A stretch of DNA of 64,000 bases, from positions 62,001-126,000 of the forward strand of contig NZ_CP154262.1 of NCBI RefSeq assembly GCF_039529835.1. The letters run 5' to 3'. The position numbers were made by a program, and so were the translations under genes. This document shows positions 44,239-52,200 of this stretch, piece by piece (position 1 is the first letter of the stretch; every line of letters begins with the position of its first letter). This DNA comes from Arthrobacter sp. TMP15. Lineage in GTDB: Bacteria; Actinomycetota; Actinomycetes; Actinomycetales; Micrococcaceae. The notes under the pieces are model-generated. The model saw only the letters and a list, made by a program, of their open reading frames with translations. It was not told the origin of the DNA and made no database searches.

Positions 44239-45663
44239 CTACTGGCGTTGAGCCACTTGATAACGTGCGTCTGCAAAGACGGTGGTGAAACGGGTGCCAG
44301 GGAAGCGCTGTTCGGCCTCAGTGGCCGCGGTTGTAGGAGTAATGTCGGAGCGCCCGGAGACATCAATCAGTACGTAATCTGGAGCCGGATTCTTATTGCC
44401 GATCCAATAAACTTCGGTTCGGTCGGTCAGGTAACTCATCAGTGAGATATCTGTCTCGACGCTCACGCCGTCGGGCACTGCCGCCAAGGCCCTCTGTGAA
44501 GATGCCGCTGTGGTGAGCGGGAAGTTCTTATCTGGATGAGCCAGTTTCCCAAACGCGTATTGGCTCGTCAGTACAATGGAAACCAGCAGAATACTTATGC
44601 CTGCAAGTTGTCTTAGCCGAATAGAATTGAGTAGTTTTCGGCGCGAGAGCGCATCAATGGCAGCGCAGAAAACAATCGGCATGAGCACCGCACTGTACTG
44701 CCATTCCTGGCCCCAATAAACGGGCAGATCCGAGAGGAAGCGCCATGCCAGGGTGGGTAAGACGATCAATATCAAGGGAGATAGTAGGGCGAGTCCGGCT
44801 GTGATGAGCAGAAGCAGCAGAACTGTTGTGACCTTGTCCGGGTGGAAAAGTGAGCCCGGGTCGCGGAGTAGCCCATTGATATTCAGCTGGCTTTGATACG
44901 CCCACTGGTCCCCGGGGTTCATGGCCGGCAAGATGACTTTGGTTGCGAGCACAAACCAAGCAACACCCCAGAGGGAGAGCCATAGGCCTGCTGCGGTCCG
45001 GGCGCGCCATGCCATGACAAGGCCGATAACAAACACTGTCAGACCCAGATCTTCTTTGACAAACACAAGCAGGGACGCCCAGATCCATACAGATCGCCAC
45101 CGCTCGTCAAGTAGGGCAACTAGTGAGAGTGCCAGCAACGGGACCGCGAAAGCAACCTCGTGGAACTGGGAATCGACCGCTGATGCCAGTCCCCAGCTCA
45201 GCGCGTAGCCGATCCCGATGCACACGCCGGGGAGTTTTCCTAGCCGCTTAATTGCGTAGTGGCACACAATCAGGACGGAGAGGGCCAGCAATACGTTTTG
45301 TATCACGAGCAATGTATAGGCGCTGGGGAATAGGCGATAAACGGGTGCGAGAAGGACGAGGAGGGGGTGGAAGTGATCGCCTAATAGGTTGTAACCCTCG
45401 CCCTTGAGGCTCACGATGGGCGGACTGAAGTTCGCGTAGGACTTGGCCAATTGAGTGAAGATACCCAGATCCCACGAGCGGATGGTGAAGCTCCGCCATT
45501 GCAGCCAGGAGAATATTGAATACACGGTGAGAGAGAGTATGCCCACCAAACTGGAAAGGATGATGGGGTGCGTGGCCGAGCGGGCAAAAGCTGTAGGTCG
45601 CCGCAGAAAGGCTGAGGCAGAGCGGGCACCTGCTGGGGGGATGTTCTTTTGCAGTGTGGTCAC
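44239..45663 (-). CDS. DUF2079 polytopic membrane protein
   Basis: A 474-residue membrane protein with about ten hydrophobic segments. Near the start it carries SWDLGIFTQL and GYNLLGDHFHPLL, the hallmark of the DUF2079 family, which resembles glycosyltransferases of the C superfamily (polyprenol-sugar donors). The C-terminal 80 residues are soluble and extracytoplasmic. Start is GTG. Activity is not known. Confidence 0.85.
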   Translation of the reverse strand: MTTLQKNIPPAGARSASAFLRRPTAFARSATHPIILSSLVGILSLTVYSIFSWLQWRSFTIRSWDLGIFTQLAKSYANFSPPIVSLKGEGYNLLGDHFHPLLVLLAPVYRLFPSAYTLLVIQNVLLALSVLIVCHYAIKRLGKLPGVCIGIGYALSWGLASAVDSQFHEVAFAVPLLALSLVALLDERWRSVWIWASLLVFVKEDLGLTVFVIGLVMAWRARTAAGLWLSLWGVAWFVLATKVILPAMNPGDQWAYQSQLNINGLLRDPGSLFHPDKVTTVLLLLLITAGLALLSPLILIVLPTLAWRFLSDLPVYWGQEWQYSAVLMPIVFCAAIDALSRRKLLNSIRLRQLAGISILLVSIVLTSQYAFGKLAHPDKNFPLTTAASSQRALAAVPDGVSVETDISLMSYLTDRTEVYWIGNKNPAPDYVLIDVSGRSDITPTTAATEAEQRFPGTRFTTVFADARYQVAQRQ

Positions 45664-45719
45664 ACAGAAAGTCTAGGCCGCAGGTACTTCACTCCCGTGC
45701 ATTGTTAACGCCGACGTGG

Positions 45720-48107
45720 CTACTTGTGGCGTTTTTTGTGGTGTTTGGTGGTGTTTTCTTTTGGTGGGTTGAGGGTGTGGTTGATGTGTTTTTTGAGCCA
45801 GGTGGGGTATTGGGTGCGTTGGGGTTCTTGATGTTGGGGTTTTTGGTAGTTCCCTGATGGGGTGATCCAGCCGATGCGTCCGTCGGGGGTGGGTTGAGGG
45901 GTCCAGCCACGAAGACGAATGTTTTGCCGGTGTGGTTCTTGATAGCGGCGGTAGTTACCGTGGCGGTCTTTATCGTCCTTGAAGTGCTTGAGGCGGTGGT
46001 GACGTGCGCAGGCAGGGCGAAGATTAGTCATGGCCGTGGTCCCCCCGTGTTCCCACGCGTTCAGGTGATCCAGCTCAGTGTCCATTACTGGATAAGGACA
46101 ATTAGGGATGTAACAACCCCCAGTCAGGGCTTGCAGCACAGCTTTTTCAGCGTTGCTAAGTGTGTACCGGTCAGGGTTCAACGCTAACGCTTCCCCACTG
46201 ATCGGATCGGTGAGCACGCGCAGGAACGTGTGTGAGGCTGCCATGAGTTTCCTTGCGATTTCTTCTGGTACCGGACCGGTGCCGATACCCACAAGCTCCG
46301 CGGGCTCATCAGTTATCCCTAACAAGCCCAGGAAAGGAACCTTCAGGAGAATCAATGCCTTTGGTAGCGGCGGATCCGTAATGACTTTCCCCTGAGCCAG
46401 TGCGTGAAGCTGGTCTAAGTATTCTTGTTGCTGATCTTCCACGATCCCGTCAATGACCCCATTGACGAAACCTGACCCATCCCCCACTAACTCCCCCACC
46501 ACCAGAACATCCACCCCAACATCTACACCAGCATCTACACCACTATCGCCAGCGACGTCCTGGGCAAGGGCAGGGTGCGCATCATCCACCGCACTGCCCT
46601 CACCACCTAATCCCCTCCCAGCCCCCTTCTCAGCCGCGGGGCGCTCTTGAACAGGGAGGTACCCCTGAATCGGGTTACCTGGATTATGCAGGGAGTCAGC
46701 CTCACGTCCAAGGCAGGATTCACGCACGTCACCACCTATGGCACCACCACCTATGGCACCACCGCCTGTGGCATCACGGTCTTTGGGGTCAGGGTCTGTG
46801 GTTACGTGAGTGTTGGGGTCAGGATCTGTGTGTGTCCAGATAGGCTCCGGATCAACCAACCTCACCCCAAAGCCCGAGCTAAATCCCCCGGAACTACTCT
46901 CGCTAGTACAGTGCCCGGAAGTACCAGCACTGCCACCGCGGTGACCCCAGTCAGGAGCGTTGCTGCTGGTGCTGGTCTTGCTGGTGCCGGGCCTGGAACT
47001 GCTGTCAGGAGCGTTGCTGCGATCGTTGTTGTTCCGATCGTCGTTGTTGCGCTCAGGAGCGTTGGTGCTGGTGCTGGTCTTGCTGGTGTTGTTACTGCCG
47101 GTCTTGGTGTAGTTGTTGGCGGGTAGTTCTTGGCCCATCAGTAGTAGTGCAGCAACGTCAACACGAAGTTGATCCAGAGTTCTGTATTCCCCACGATCTC
47201 CCCCAACCCCATTCCCAGAACCGGAACCATGACCGGAGCTGGGGTCGGGGCCGGGGTTAGGGTGTGGTGTGGGGTGGGTGTTGGTGTGGTTTTTGATGGC
47301 TCGTGCTGTGCGGGTGCAGTGCGTCATGATTCCTGCTGCGGCCAGGGTGGGTAGATGCAGGCTTAGCCAGGACATCCCGTCGCGGCCTTCTTCGCAGAAC
47401 ATTTTACGCCGTGTGAAGGCTTCCTTGGTGGCGGTGGTGAGGGTATCTGGGAATGTTGACTCACGGGCCCGGCGGGCTTTGGAGGCAAACACTGATGCGG
47501 TAGCCCCGGGTGCTAGCACCAGCAATCGGGTCTGGAAAGCGGCGACTTCAGGGGCACTGATGCCACTGCTCTCTTTGACAGTGGTGATCTCATCAGCGAT
47601 CGTGCATGCGTGCCGCCAAGATAAAACCCCTGCTTGTAAAGCCTTGAACGTGACTGGGTGTTTTAGAACCTCCACGCAGTGATGCGTGAGTGCGGCAGCT
47701 GTTCGTTCAGGGATCCCTAAGACCAAAGCTGCTTCCAACACGGCACTACTTTGCGCTAGTGATGATTGGTTCCGGTCTAGATCAACTAAAACTCGTTCTA
47801 CTTCTACCGCACCCATTAATCGTCCCAACAGGGCCGCTTTACACGCCGCGGTAGCGTCTTCTAAACGCTTCACTACCGCCAAAGCGGCGATAGCACCATC
47901 ATGAACACCACGCACCACACCTAACTGAGAGGGCGGCTCCGGCTGTGGCGGGGGAAAGCCAATCAGTGGCGGTAATCCTGCCAAGGATGGATTGTCAGTG
48001 CCGAAGGGTTCAATAGAAGGAAGAGCGGCTATCGCACCAAGGAGTGCGGCCACATCCTGTGTGGCTTCCTCGCCCCGTTCCCCGGGGGCCATCACCGGAA
48101 TACTCAT
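45720..48107 (-). CDS. HNH endonuclease of the DUF222 (13E12 repeat) family with expanded low-complexity region
   Basis: A 795-residue protein. The first ~280 residues form DUF222; residues ~285-510 are a long low-complexity insertion with Asn/Ser/Thr, Gly/Asp and Val/Gly/Asp repeats (KTSTSTNAPE/KTSTSSNAPD, GGGAIGGGAIGG, DAGVDVGVDV); the C-terminal ~110 residues are an HNH domain with CYIPNCPYP, LDHLNAWEHGG, NLRPACARHHRLKH. Members usually have 400-550 residues, so the insertion makes this one unusually long. The family is multicopy in actinobacteria and thought to be nuclease-derived; function unclear. No repeats flank it that would mark a mobile element. Confidence 0.88.
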   Translation of the reverse strand: MSIPVMAPGERGEEATQDVAALLGAIAALPSIEPFGTDNPSLAGLPPLIGFPPPQPEPPSQLGVVRGVHDGAIAALAVVKRLEDATAACKAALLGRLMGAVEVERVLVDLDRNQSSLAQSSAVLEAALVLGIPERTAAALTHHCVEVLKHPVTFKALQAGVLSWRHACTIADEITTVKESSGISAPEVAAFQTRLLVLAPGATASVFASKARRARESTFPDTLTTATKEAFTRRKMFCEEGRDGMSWLSLHLPTLAAAGIMTHCTRTARAIKNHTNTHPTPHPNPGPDPSSGHGSGSGNGVGGDRGEYRTLDQLRVDVAALLLMGQELPANNYTKTGSNNTSKTSTSTNAPERNNDDRNNNDRSNAPDSSSRPGTSKTSTSSNAPDWGHRGGSAGTSGHCTSESSSGGFSSGFGVRLVDPEPIWTHTDPDPNTHVTTDPDPKDRDATGGGAIGGGAIGGDVRESCLGREADSLHNPGNPIQGYLPVQERPAAEKGAGRGLGGEGSAVDDAHPALAQDVAGDSGVDAGVDVGVDVLVVGELVGDGSGFVNGVIDGIVEDQQQEYLDQLHALAQGKVITDPPLPKALILLKVPFLGLLGITDEPAELVGIGTGPVPEEIARKLMAASHTFLRVLTDPISGEALALNPDRYTLSNAEKAVLQALTGGCYIPNCPYPVMDTELDHLNAWEHGGTTAMTNLRPACARHHRLKHFKDDKDRHGNYRRYQEPHRQNIRLRGWTPQPTPDGRIGWITPSGNYQKPQHQEPQRTQYPTWLKKHINHTLNPPKENTTKHHKKRHK

Positions 48108-48377
48108 ACCACAAGTCTACGCCCGTCGTGACCGAAACGCTATAGTTCCTAGAAGAAACATTCTAAGCAATATCTACTCAGACCCCACCACGCCTCAGCT
48201 ACACAAGCCGAAACCCGAGCCGTACCCACCCCCACAACGCAAGAACCGCCGTCGTCCCCCAACCAACAGCACCAAGCATTGGAAGTCCGCAGGAAAAGCG
48301 CGCAAAGGGATTTGGCGCAGGGGGAGCCACCTTCACAAAAGCAGTAAGCCGCAGAAAATAAATGGGATCATTGCAGG
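48108..48377. other. 270-bp region between divergent HNH and DUF456 genes
   Basis: No gene, hairpin or clear regulatory site is seen. It should contain both promoters. The sequence is A/C-rich on the plus strand. Confidence 0.4.
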
Positions 48378-48878
48378 ATGGACGCTCAGATTATTTGGAC
48401 AATTATTTGCGGATTGGCAATAGCGGTTGGGGCCGCGGGCATTATCATTCCCGTGCTTCCTGGCAGCATATTGATCGCCGTCAGCCTGTTCGTTTGGGCG
48501 CTGGTGTTGGGGTCTCCGCTGGGGTGGGTTATTTTCGGTATCGGCTTACTGTTTGTTGCGGCGGGCATGGTCTCGAGTGCTGTGCTGACGGGCCGCGTCA
48601 TGAAGGAACGCTCCATACCTGGGCGGTCTGTGTTGATCGGCGTGGTTTTGGGCGTTGTAGGTTTCTTTGTAATTCCAGTGGTGGGCTTACTGGTGGGCTT
48701 TGTTCTGGGCCTGTTTCTCTCGGAATTTGCTCGAAAGAAAGAAGTGGGACCCGCTATCTCTTCATCGCTTGCAGCTTTGAGGGCCATGGGGCTGGGGATA
48801 CTGGCAGAATTTGGCTTTGCGGCCATGGCCGCAGGCACGTGGGTCACAGGGGTTTTGATTTACTTTGTAAACAGGTAG
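48378..48878 (+). CDS. DUF456 membrane protein
   Basis: A 166-residue membrane protein with about four to five hydrophobic helices, typical of DUF456 (GIIIPVLPGSILI early, and VLGVVGFFVIPVVGLLVGF with the Gly-rich core). Family function is not known. It is followed 44 bp later by a thioesterase gene, with a palindrome between them. Confidence 0.85.
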   Translation: MDAQIIWTIICGLAIAVGAAGIIIPVLPGSILIAVSLFVWALVLGSPLGWVIFGIGLLFVAAGMVSSAVLTGRVMKERSIPGRSVLIGVVLGVVGFFVIPVVGLLVGFVLGLFLSEFARKKEVGPAISSSLAALRAMGLGILAEFGFAAMAAGTWVTGVLIYFVNR

Positions 48879-48896
48879 ACATGCTCAAGCTGCATT

Positions 48897-48916
48897 ATGT
48901 TACTAGCAAGTAACAT
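48897..48916. promoter_or_regulatory. palindrome upstream of thioesterase gene (candidate operator)
   Basis: ATGTTACT-AGCA-AGTAACAT is a perfect 8-bp inverted repeat with a four-base centre, seven bases before the thioesterase ATG. Its TTACT/AGTAA arms recall TetR-family operators of fatty-acid genes, but no regulator is adjacent. Confidence 0.45.
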
Positions 48917-48922
48917 GTAGTC

Positions 48923-49465
48923 ATGCACCTCTTATTGCGTACTCTCTTTCATATTTTCTGTTCATGGCGCAGACCTCCCGCGACACTGTGGGGCAACTCG
49001 AGCGTGCCCATGCGTGTATGGCCAAGCGACATAGATGTAGCGCGTCACCTGAACAACGGTATGTACTTCTCCCTGATGGATTTGGGCCGTATGGATCTGA
49101 TAGTCCGCAGCGGGGCATGGAAGAAAATGCTGCGCCGGGGCTGGAGTCCCGTATCAGGGGCGGAAACTATATCTTTTAGAAAGTCGCTGCAACTGTGGCA
49201 AAAATACTCCATGGAGACGCGGATTATCGGCACCGATGAGCGGGGCTTCTATTTTGAGCAACGAATGGTGGTAACTGGCGAGATTTACGCTCAGTCCATC
49301 GTGTGGATGCGCTTTGTAGGTAAGGGACGACCCATCCCCATGGAACAGCTGCTTGAGGTCTTTGGGCTGCCGCCGCAGGGTCTCCAGCTTCCAGCATGGG
49401 TGCACCAATGGCAGGCAAACAATGCGCTGCCCAGCGCCCGCAACCCGGCTCCACACAATTGGTGA
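48923..49465 (+). CDS. 4HBT-fold thioesterase (acyl-CoA thioesterase-like)
   Basis: A 180-residue hot-dog-fold protein. The motif WPSDIDVARHLNNGMYFSLMD has the conserved Asp and the N-N-G turn of 4-hydroxybenzoyl-CoA/acyl-CoA thioesterases, and TISFRKSLQLWQKYSMETRI matches the second strand pair. It is probably a cytoplasmic hydrolase of acyl-CoA; its acyl group is unknown. The N-terminal ~20 residues (MHLLLRTLFHIFCSW) are hydrophobic and could be a membrane patch, as in THEM6-like members. Confidence 0.8.
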   Translation: MHLLLRTLFHIFCSWRRPPATLWGNSSVPMRVWPSDIDVARHLNNGMYFSLMDLGRMDLIVRSGAWKKMLRRGWSPVSGAETISFRKSLQLWQKYSMETRIIGTDERGFYFEQRMVVTGEIYAQSIVWMRFVGKGRPIPMEQLLEVFGLPPQGLQLPAWVHQWQANNALPSARNPAPHNW

Positions 49466-49560
49466 GCCAGAAGGTGTGAGCTAAAAGATGTGCGCCACAG
49501 TCTTTACGGGCCGCGCAACTGGGTGAAGCGCGCTAGTGAGCCGCCTGGGGAAAGCCAACT

Positions 49561-50025
49561 CTAGGGGACGTCGAATGCCACGTTGATGTTCGCCATCCTG
49601 CCGCCGCAGCGCTCGTTGCCTGACACGCGTGTCCAGTTCAGTGCCGTGGATTGGGTAGCCAAGAGCTTGCCGTCTTGGTCGTAGACCCTGAAACTAACAG
49701 CTGTGGGAGGTGGCGCACCCAAGACCAGCAGCCACGATCCGTCCCTTTGCTGGGTGAGGATGCGCGAGTCTCCGAGAGAGCTCTTGGCGAACGTGGGAGA
49801 GGTCGGGACACAATCCGCGTCCGGACAAGCAGTGACTGCTGCAGCCTTGACGCTGCCGCTGTTTCCCAATGACAGTGAGAGGTTGTTATCCCATGTGGGA
49901 GAGGGGCACGGGGCGCTGTCGCGGTCCAGTACTATTGCGCCGATGATGAAGGCCATACAAAAAGCGGAAACGAGTGGAACCAGAATGAGTTCCACGCGTC
50001 GGCGAGTTGTTGGAGCGGCAGGCAT
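49561..50025 (-). CDS. membrane-anchored hypothetical protein
   Basis: A 154-residue protein with a basic start (RRR), one membrane segment (~10-32) and an extracytoplasmic part holding four Cys (APCPS, ACPDADC, ERCGG) that may form disulfides. It recalls small actinobacterial proteins of unknown function. No functional motif is seen. Confidence 0.6.
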   Translation of the reverse strand: MPAAPTTRRRVELILVPLVSAFCMAFIIGAIVLDRDSAPCPSPTWDNNLSLSLGNSGSVKAAAVTACPDADCVPTSPTFAKSSLGDSRILTQQRDGSWLLVLGAPPPTAVSFRVYDQDGKLLATQSTALNWTRVSGNERCGGRMANINVAFDVP

Positions 50026-50031
50026 GAAGCC

Positions 50032-50241
50032 ATGTTATCGAACGAGTCTGACTGTTTGCCGCGAGAGATAGCGCCTGAGGCGGCTCCTGAACTAGGGCCT
50101 GAACTAGGGCCTGAACCAGCGCCTGAACCGGCCTCTGACCAACGGTTCAGCCGGCTCGAACACCTAGCAGGACGCGGGTGGGGAGCGCAATATATCTATT
50201 GGCAGATGCTGTTCGGGCCTGACGCGGGGGAATTCCATTAG
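50032..50241 (+). CDS. possible small protein with Pro/Glu repeats
   Basis: A 69-codon frame just before the GNAT gene. The middle is a repeat (PELGPELGPEPAPEP, from 12-bp DNA repeats near 50089-50125), and the end FSRLEHLAGRGWGAQYIYWQ looks protein-like rather than random. No good ribosome site is visible. Low certainty. Confidence 0.3.
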   Translation: MLSNESDCLPREIAPEAAPELGPELGPEPAPEPASDQRFSRLEHLAGRGWGAQYIYWQMLFGPDAGEFH

Positions 50242-50250
50242 GATCTGAAC

Positions 50251-50919
50251 ATGTCTTGTGAGACTTCAAAGGTCCCCATCCCCGCACAGCCGATCTATCC
50301 GTTCCATACTCAAGTCCATGCTCAAGTCCCTGCCAAAGCGCCTGCCAAATCCTCTGCCAAGGCGCCAGCAGACTGCGGGGCGGAAGACATCCGCCTCCGC
50401 CCCATCGCGGTGGCGGATGCGCCGGCCGTGAACGCATATAGGTCGCTGGCAGAAGTGGCAAGATATCTCCCGCACCCTCCGCAGTCCTTGGTCGACACCG
50501 AATTGACGGTTGATGCAATGGTTGCCCAACGTGATTTTGCCACCCCCGGACAGTGGTTGGATCTGGCCGTTGAGCTGGGATCTTCCCCTGAAATCGTGGG
50601 AGAGGTACTGCTGAAGTGGGATGGCGATAATTGGCGGCGGGGAGAAATCGGTTTCGTTTTCAGCCCCACAGTCCAAGGTCGCGGTGTGGCCTTCGCTGCA
50701 TGTACCGCAGCGTTGGACCTTGCCTTCAACCACTTTGGATGGCACCGGGTAGAGGGGATTTGCGATGACAGGAATGAAAAGTCAGCATCCCTGATGACCC
50801 GGCTGGGGATGCGCTTGGAGGCCACATTTGTGGAAGCTGACTGGAGCAAAGGCGAATGGATTACCCTCCGCCACTACGCCATCTTGAGCCGTGAATGGCC
50901 TTTCCATGAACCAGACTGA
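50251..50919 (+). CDS. GNAT N-acetyltransferase (RimJ/RimL type)
   Basis: A 222-residue acetyltransferase. The core shows DIRLRPIAVADAPAVN at the start of the domain, EIGFVFSPTVQGRGVAFAA with the acetyl-CoA loop (QGRGVA), and WHRVEGICDDRNEKSASLMTRLGM, typical of RimL-like enzymes acting on protein N-termini or small amines. About 45 residues before the domain are a Lys/Ala/Pro repeat region (AKAPAKSSAKAPA) and likely disordered. Confidence 0.85.
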   Translation: MSCETSKVPIPAQPIYPFHTQVHAQVPAKAPAKSSAKAPADCGAEDIRLRPIAVADAPAVNAYRSLAEVARYLPHPPQSLVDTELTVDAMVAQRDFATPGQWLDLAVELGSSPEIVGEVLLKWDGDNWRRGEIGFVFSPTVQGRGVAFAACTAALDLAFNHFGWHRVEGICDDRNEKSASLMTRLGMRLEATFVEADWSKGEWITLRHYAILSREWPFHEPD

Positions 50920-50992
50920 GGCCGCACGGCAGCGTGATGACTGGCTATCGTGCCCGAAGTAAAGATGTGCCAGGAGAAAGAGGCGGATTGAA

Positions 50993-51484
50993 ATGAAAGT
51001 TGTGCAGGAAAAGTTCGACGACGGCCAGCGGCTCACGCTGGCGGTGCCCATGCGCTGGGGAGACATGGACGCCTATGGGCACATCAACAACGTAGAAGTT
51101 CTGCGCATCCTCGAGGAGGCCAGGGTGCATGCCTTTGGCCCTCCATCGGGAACCGGGCTCCCTGGAACTGATGTGGAGATGCCCATCTTTTCCGAACTGG
51201 CCGCCGGTGTGCAGGCACTAGTGGTGGAGCACAGGGTTAGATATCTGGCCCAGTTGAATTACCGCAACGTTGCGGCGAGCGTGCAGTTGTGGATCAGTGC
51301 CATAAAGGGGGCAAGTTTCACAGTGGCTTATGCCATTTTTGATCCGGTCACTGAAAGTAAATGCGTCATAGCTGAAACTGTGCTGGCGTTCTTCCATGAA
51401 CCTAGCAATACCTTGGTGCGACTTCCAGCGGAGAAGAAGAACCAACTGGAGCCCCTACGCGGACCAGCTAACTTCAAACCCTGA
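50993..51484 (+). CDS. acyl-CoA thioesterase (4HBT family)
   Basis: A 163-residue hot-dog protein. MRWGDMDAYGHINNVEVLRILEEAR carries the catalytic Asp and HINN motif of the 4HBT family (YbgC/FcbC type), and VRYLAQLNYRNVAASVQLWI fits the next strands. It should hydrolyse an acyl-CoA in the cytoplasm. It differs from the thioesterase at 48923 and is not its recent copy. Confidence 0.87.
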   Translation: MKVVQEKFDDGQRLTLAVPMRWGDMDAYGHINNVEVLRILEEARVHAFGPPSGTGLPGTDVEMPIFSELAAGVQALVVEHRVRYLAQLNYRNVAASVQLWISAIKGASFTVAYAIFDPVTESKCVIAETVLAFFHEPSNTLVRLPAEKKNQLEPLRGPANFKP

Positions 51485-51493
51485 GTCTCTCAG

Positions 51494-51970
51494 CTATGTA
51501 AGAGGCGGGGCCACAAGGATTCCGTCGGGGTCGGCGTAGAGCATCGCTCCGGGAACAATGATGACATCACCCAAGCTGACTGGGACATCAACGCGGCCTA
51601 TACCGTTTTTACTGCTCTTGGCAGGATTTGTGCCCAGGGCTTTGATGCCTAGATTGATGGTTCCAAGCACCACGCTGTCACGGACGCAGCCATGGATAAT
51701 GACTCCGGCCCAGCCGTTGTCCACAGCGAGTTGGGCGATCATGTCTCCCATCAGGGCAGTACGCAGTGAGCCGCCGCCGTCGATAACCAAAATGGCGCCC
51801 TCGCCGGGAGTTGCCAAAGTTGCCTTCGCCAAGGAATTGTCTTCTAAGCACTTGACGGTGCGGGCCGGGCCGCTAAACGCGGCGACAGCACCGAAATCCC
51901 GAAATTGGAGTGACACCGAGGTTAACTCTGAACCGCGCTCGTCATAAAGATCTGCTGTAGAGATGGTCAT
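51494..51970 (-). CDS. rraA: RraA-family protein (ribonuclease E regulator / HMG aldolase type)
   Basis: A 158-residue protein close to E. coli RraA in length. Motifs GDMIAQLAVDNGWAGVIIHG and CVRDS (with the Arg-Asp pair of the family) are complete. RraA of E. coli binds RNase E; several relatives are metal-dependent aldolases for 4-hydroxy-4-methyl-2-oxoglutarate, and the GD...R-D pattern fits both. I cannot choose between them. Confidence 0.88.
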   Translation of the reverse strand: MTISTADLYDERGSELTSVSLQFRDFGAVAAFSGPARTVKCLEDNSLAKATLATPGEGAILVIDGGGSLRTALMGDMIAQLAVDNGWAGVIIHGCVRDSVVLGTINLGIKALGTNPAKSSKNGIGRVDVPVSLGDVIIVPGAMLYADPDGILVAPPLT

Positions 51971-52155
51971 GGGGCTCCCAAAAATAAAGGTTGTTAGCTG
52001 CTAGCAACAGCATAGGGGGCATGAGGGCCCACTATTAGTTCATGACAGCCGGTTCATGCGAGCTGCTTGCTTTGCGGCAGACCCCGCACAAGACTAGCTA
52101 GAGGGCCAATTGGTTGCTGCCGCTTTGTGTTTTGAATGTGAAGCTCTGAAATCGA

Positions 52156-52184
52156 CAGAAACAGAAACAGAAACAGAAACAGAA
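52156..52184 (+). repeat. CAGAAA hexanucleotide repeat before the FAD/Fe-S gene
   Basis: Four perfect CAGAAA units and a fifth partial unit (CAGAA) lie 17-45 bp before the ATG at 52201, directly upstream of the GGAAAGGG ribosome site. In this place a change in copy number would alter the leader or the promoter spacing, not the reading frame. Confidence 0.9.
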
Positions 52185-52200
52185 GACGGAAAGGGCAGGC

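Noticed and set aside
45894-47126. Several plus-strand frames of 80-160 codons within the DUF222/HNH gene
   Set aside because: They are shadows of its repeat-rich coding sequence and have no start signals or homology.
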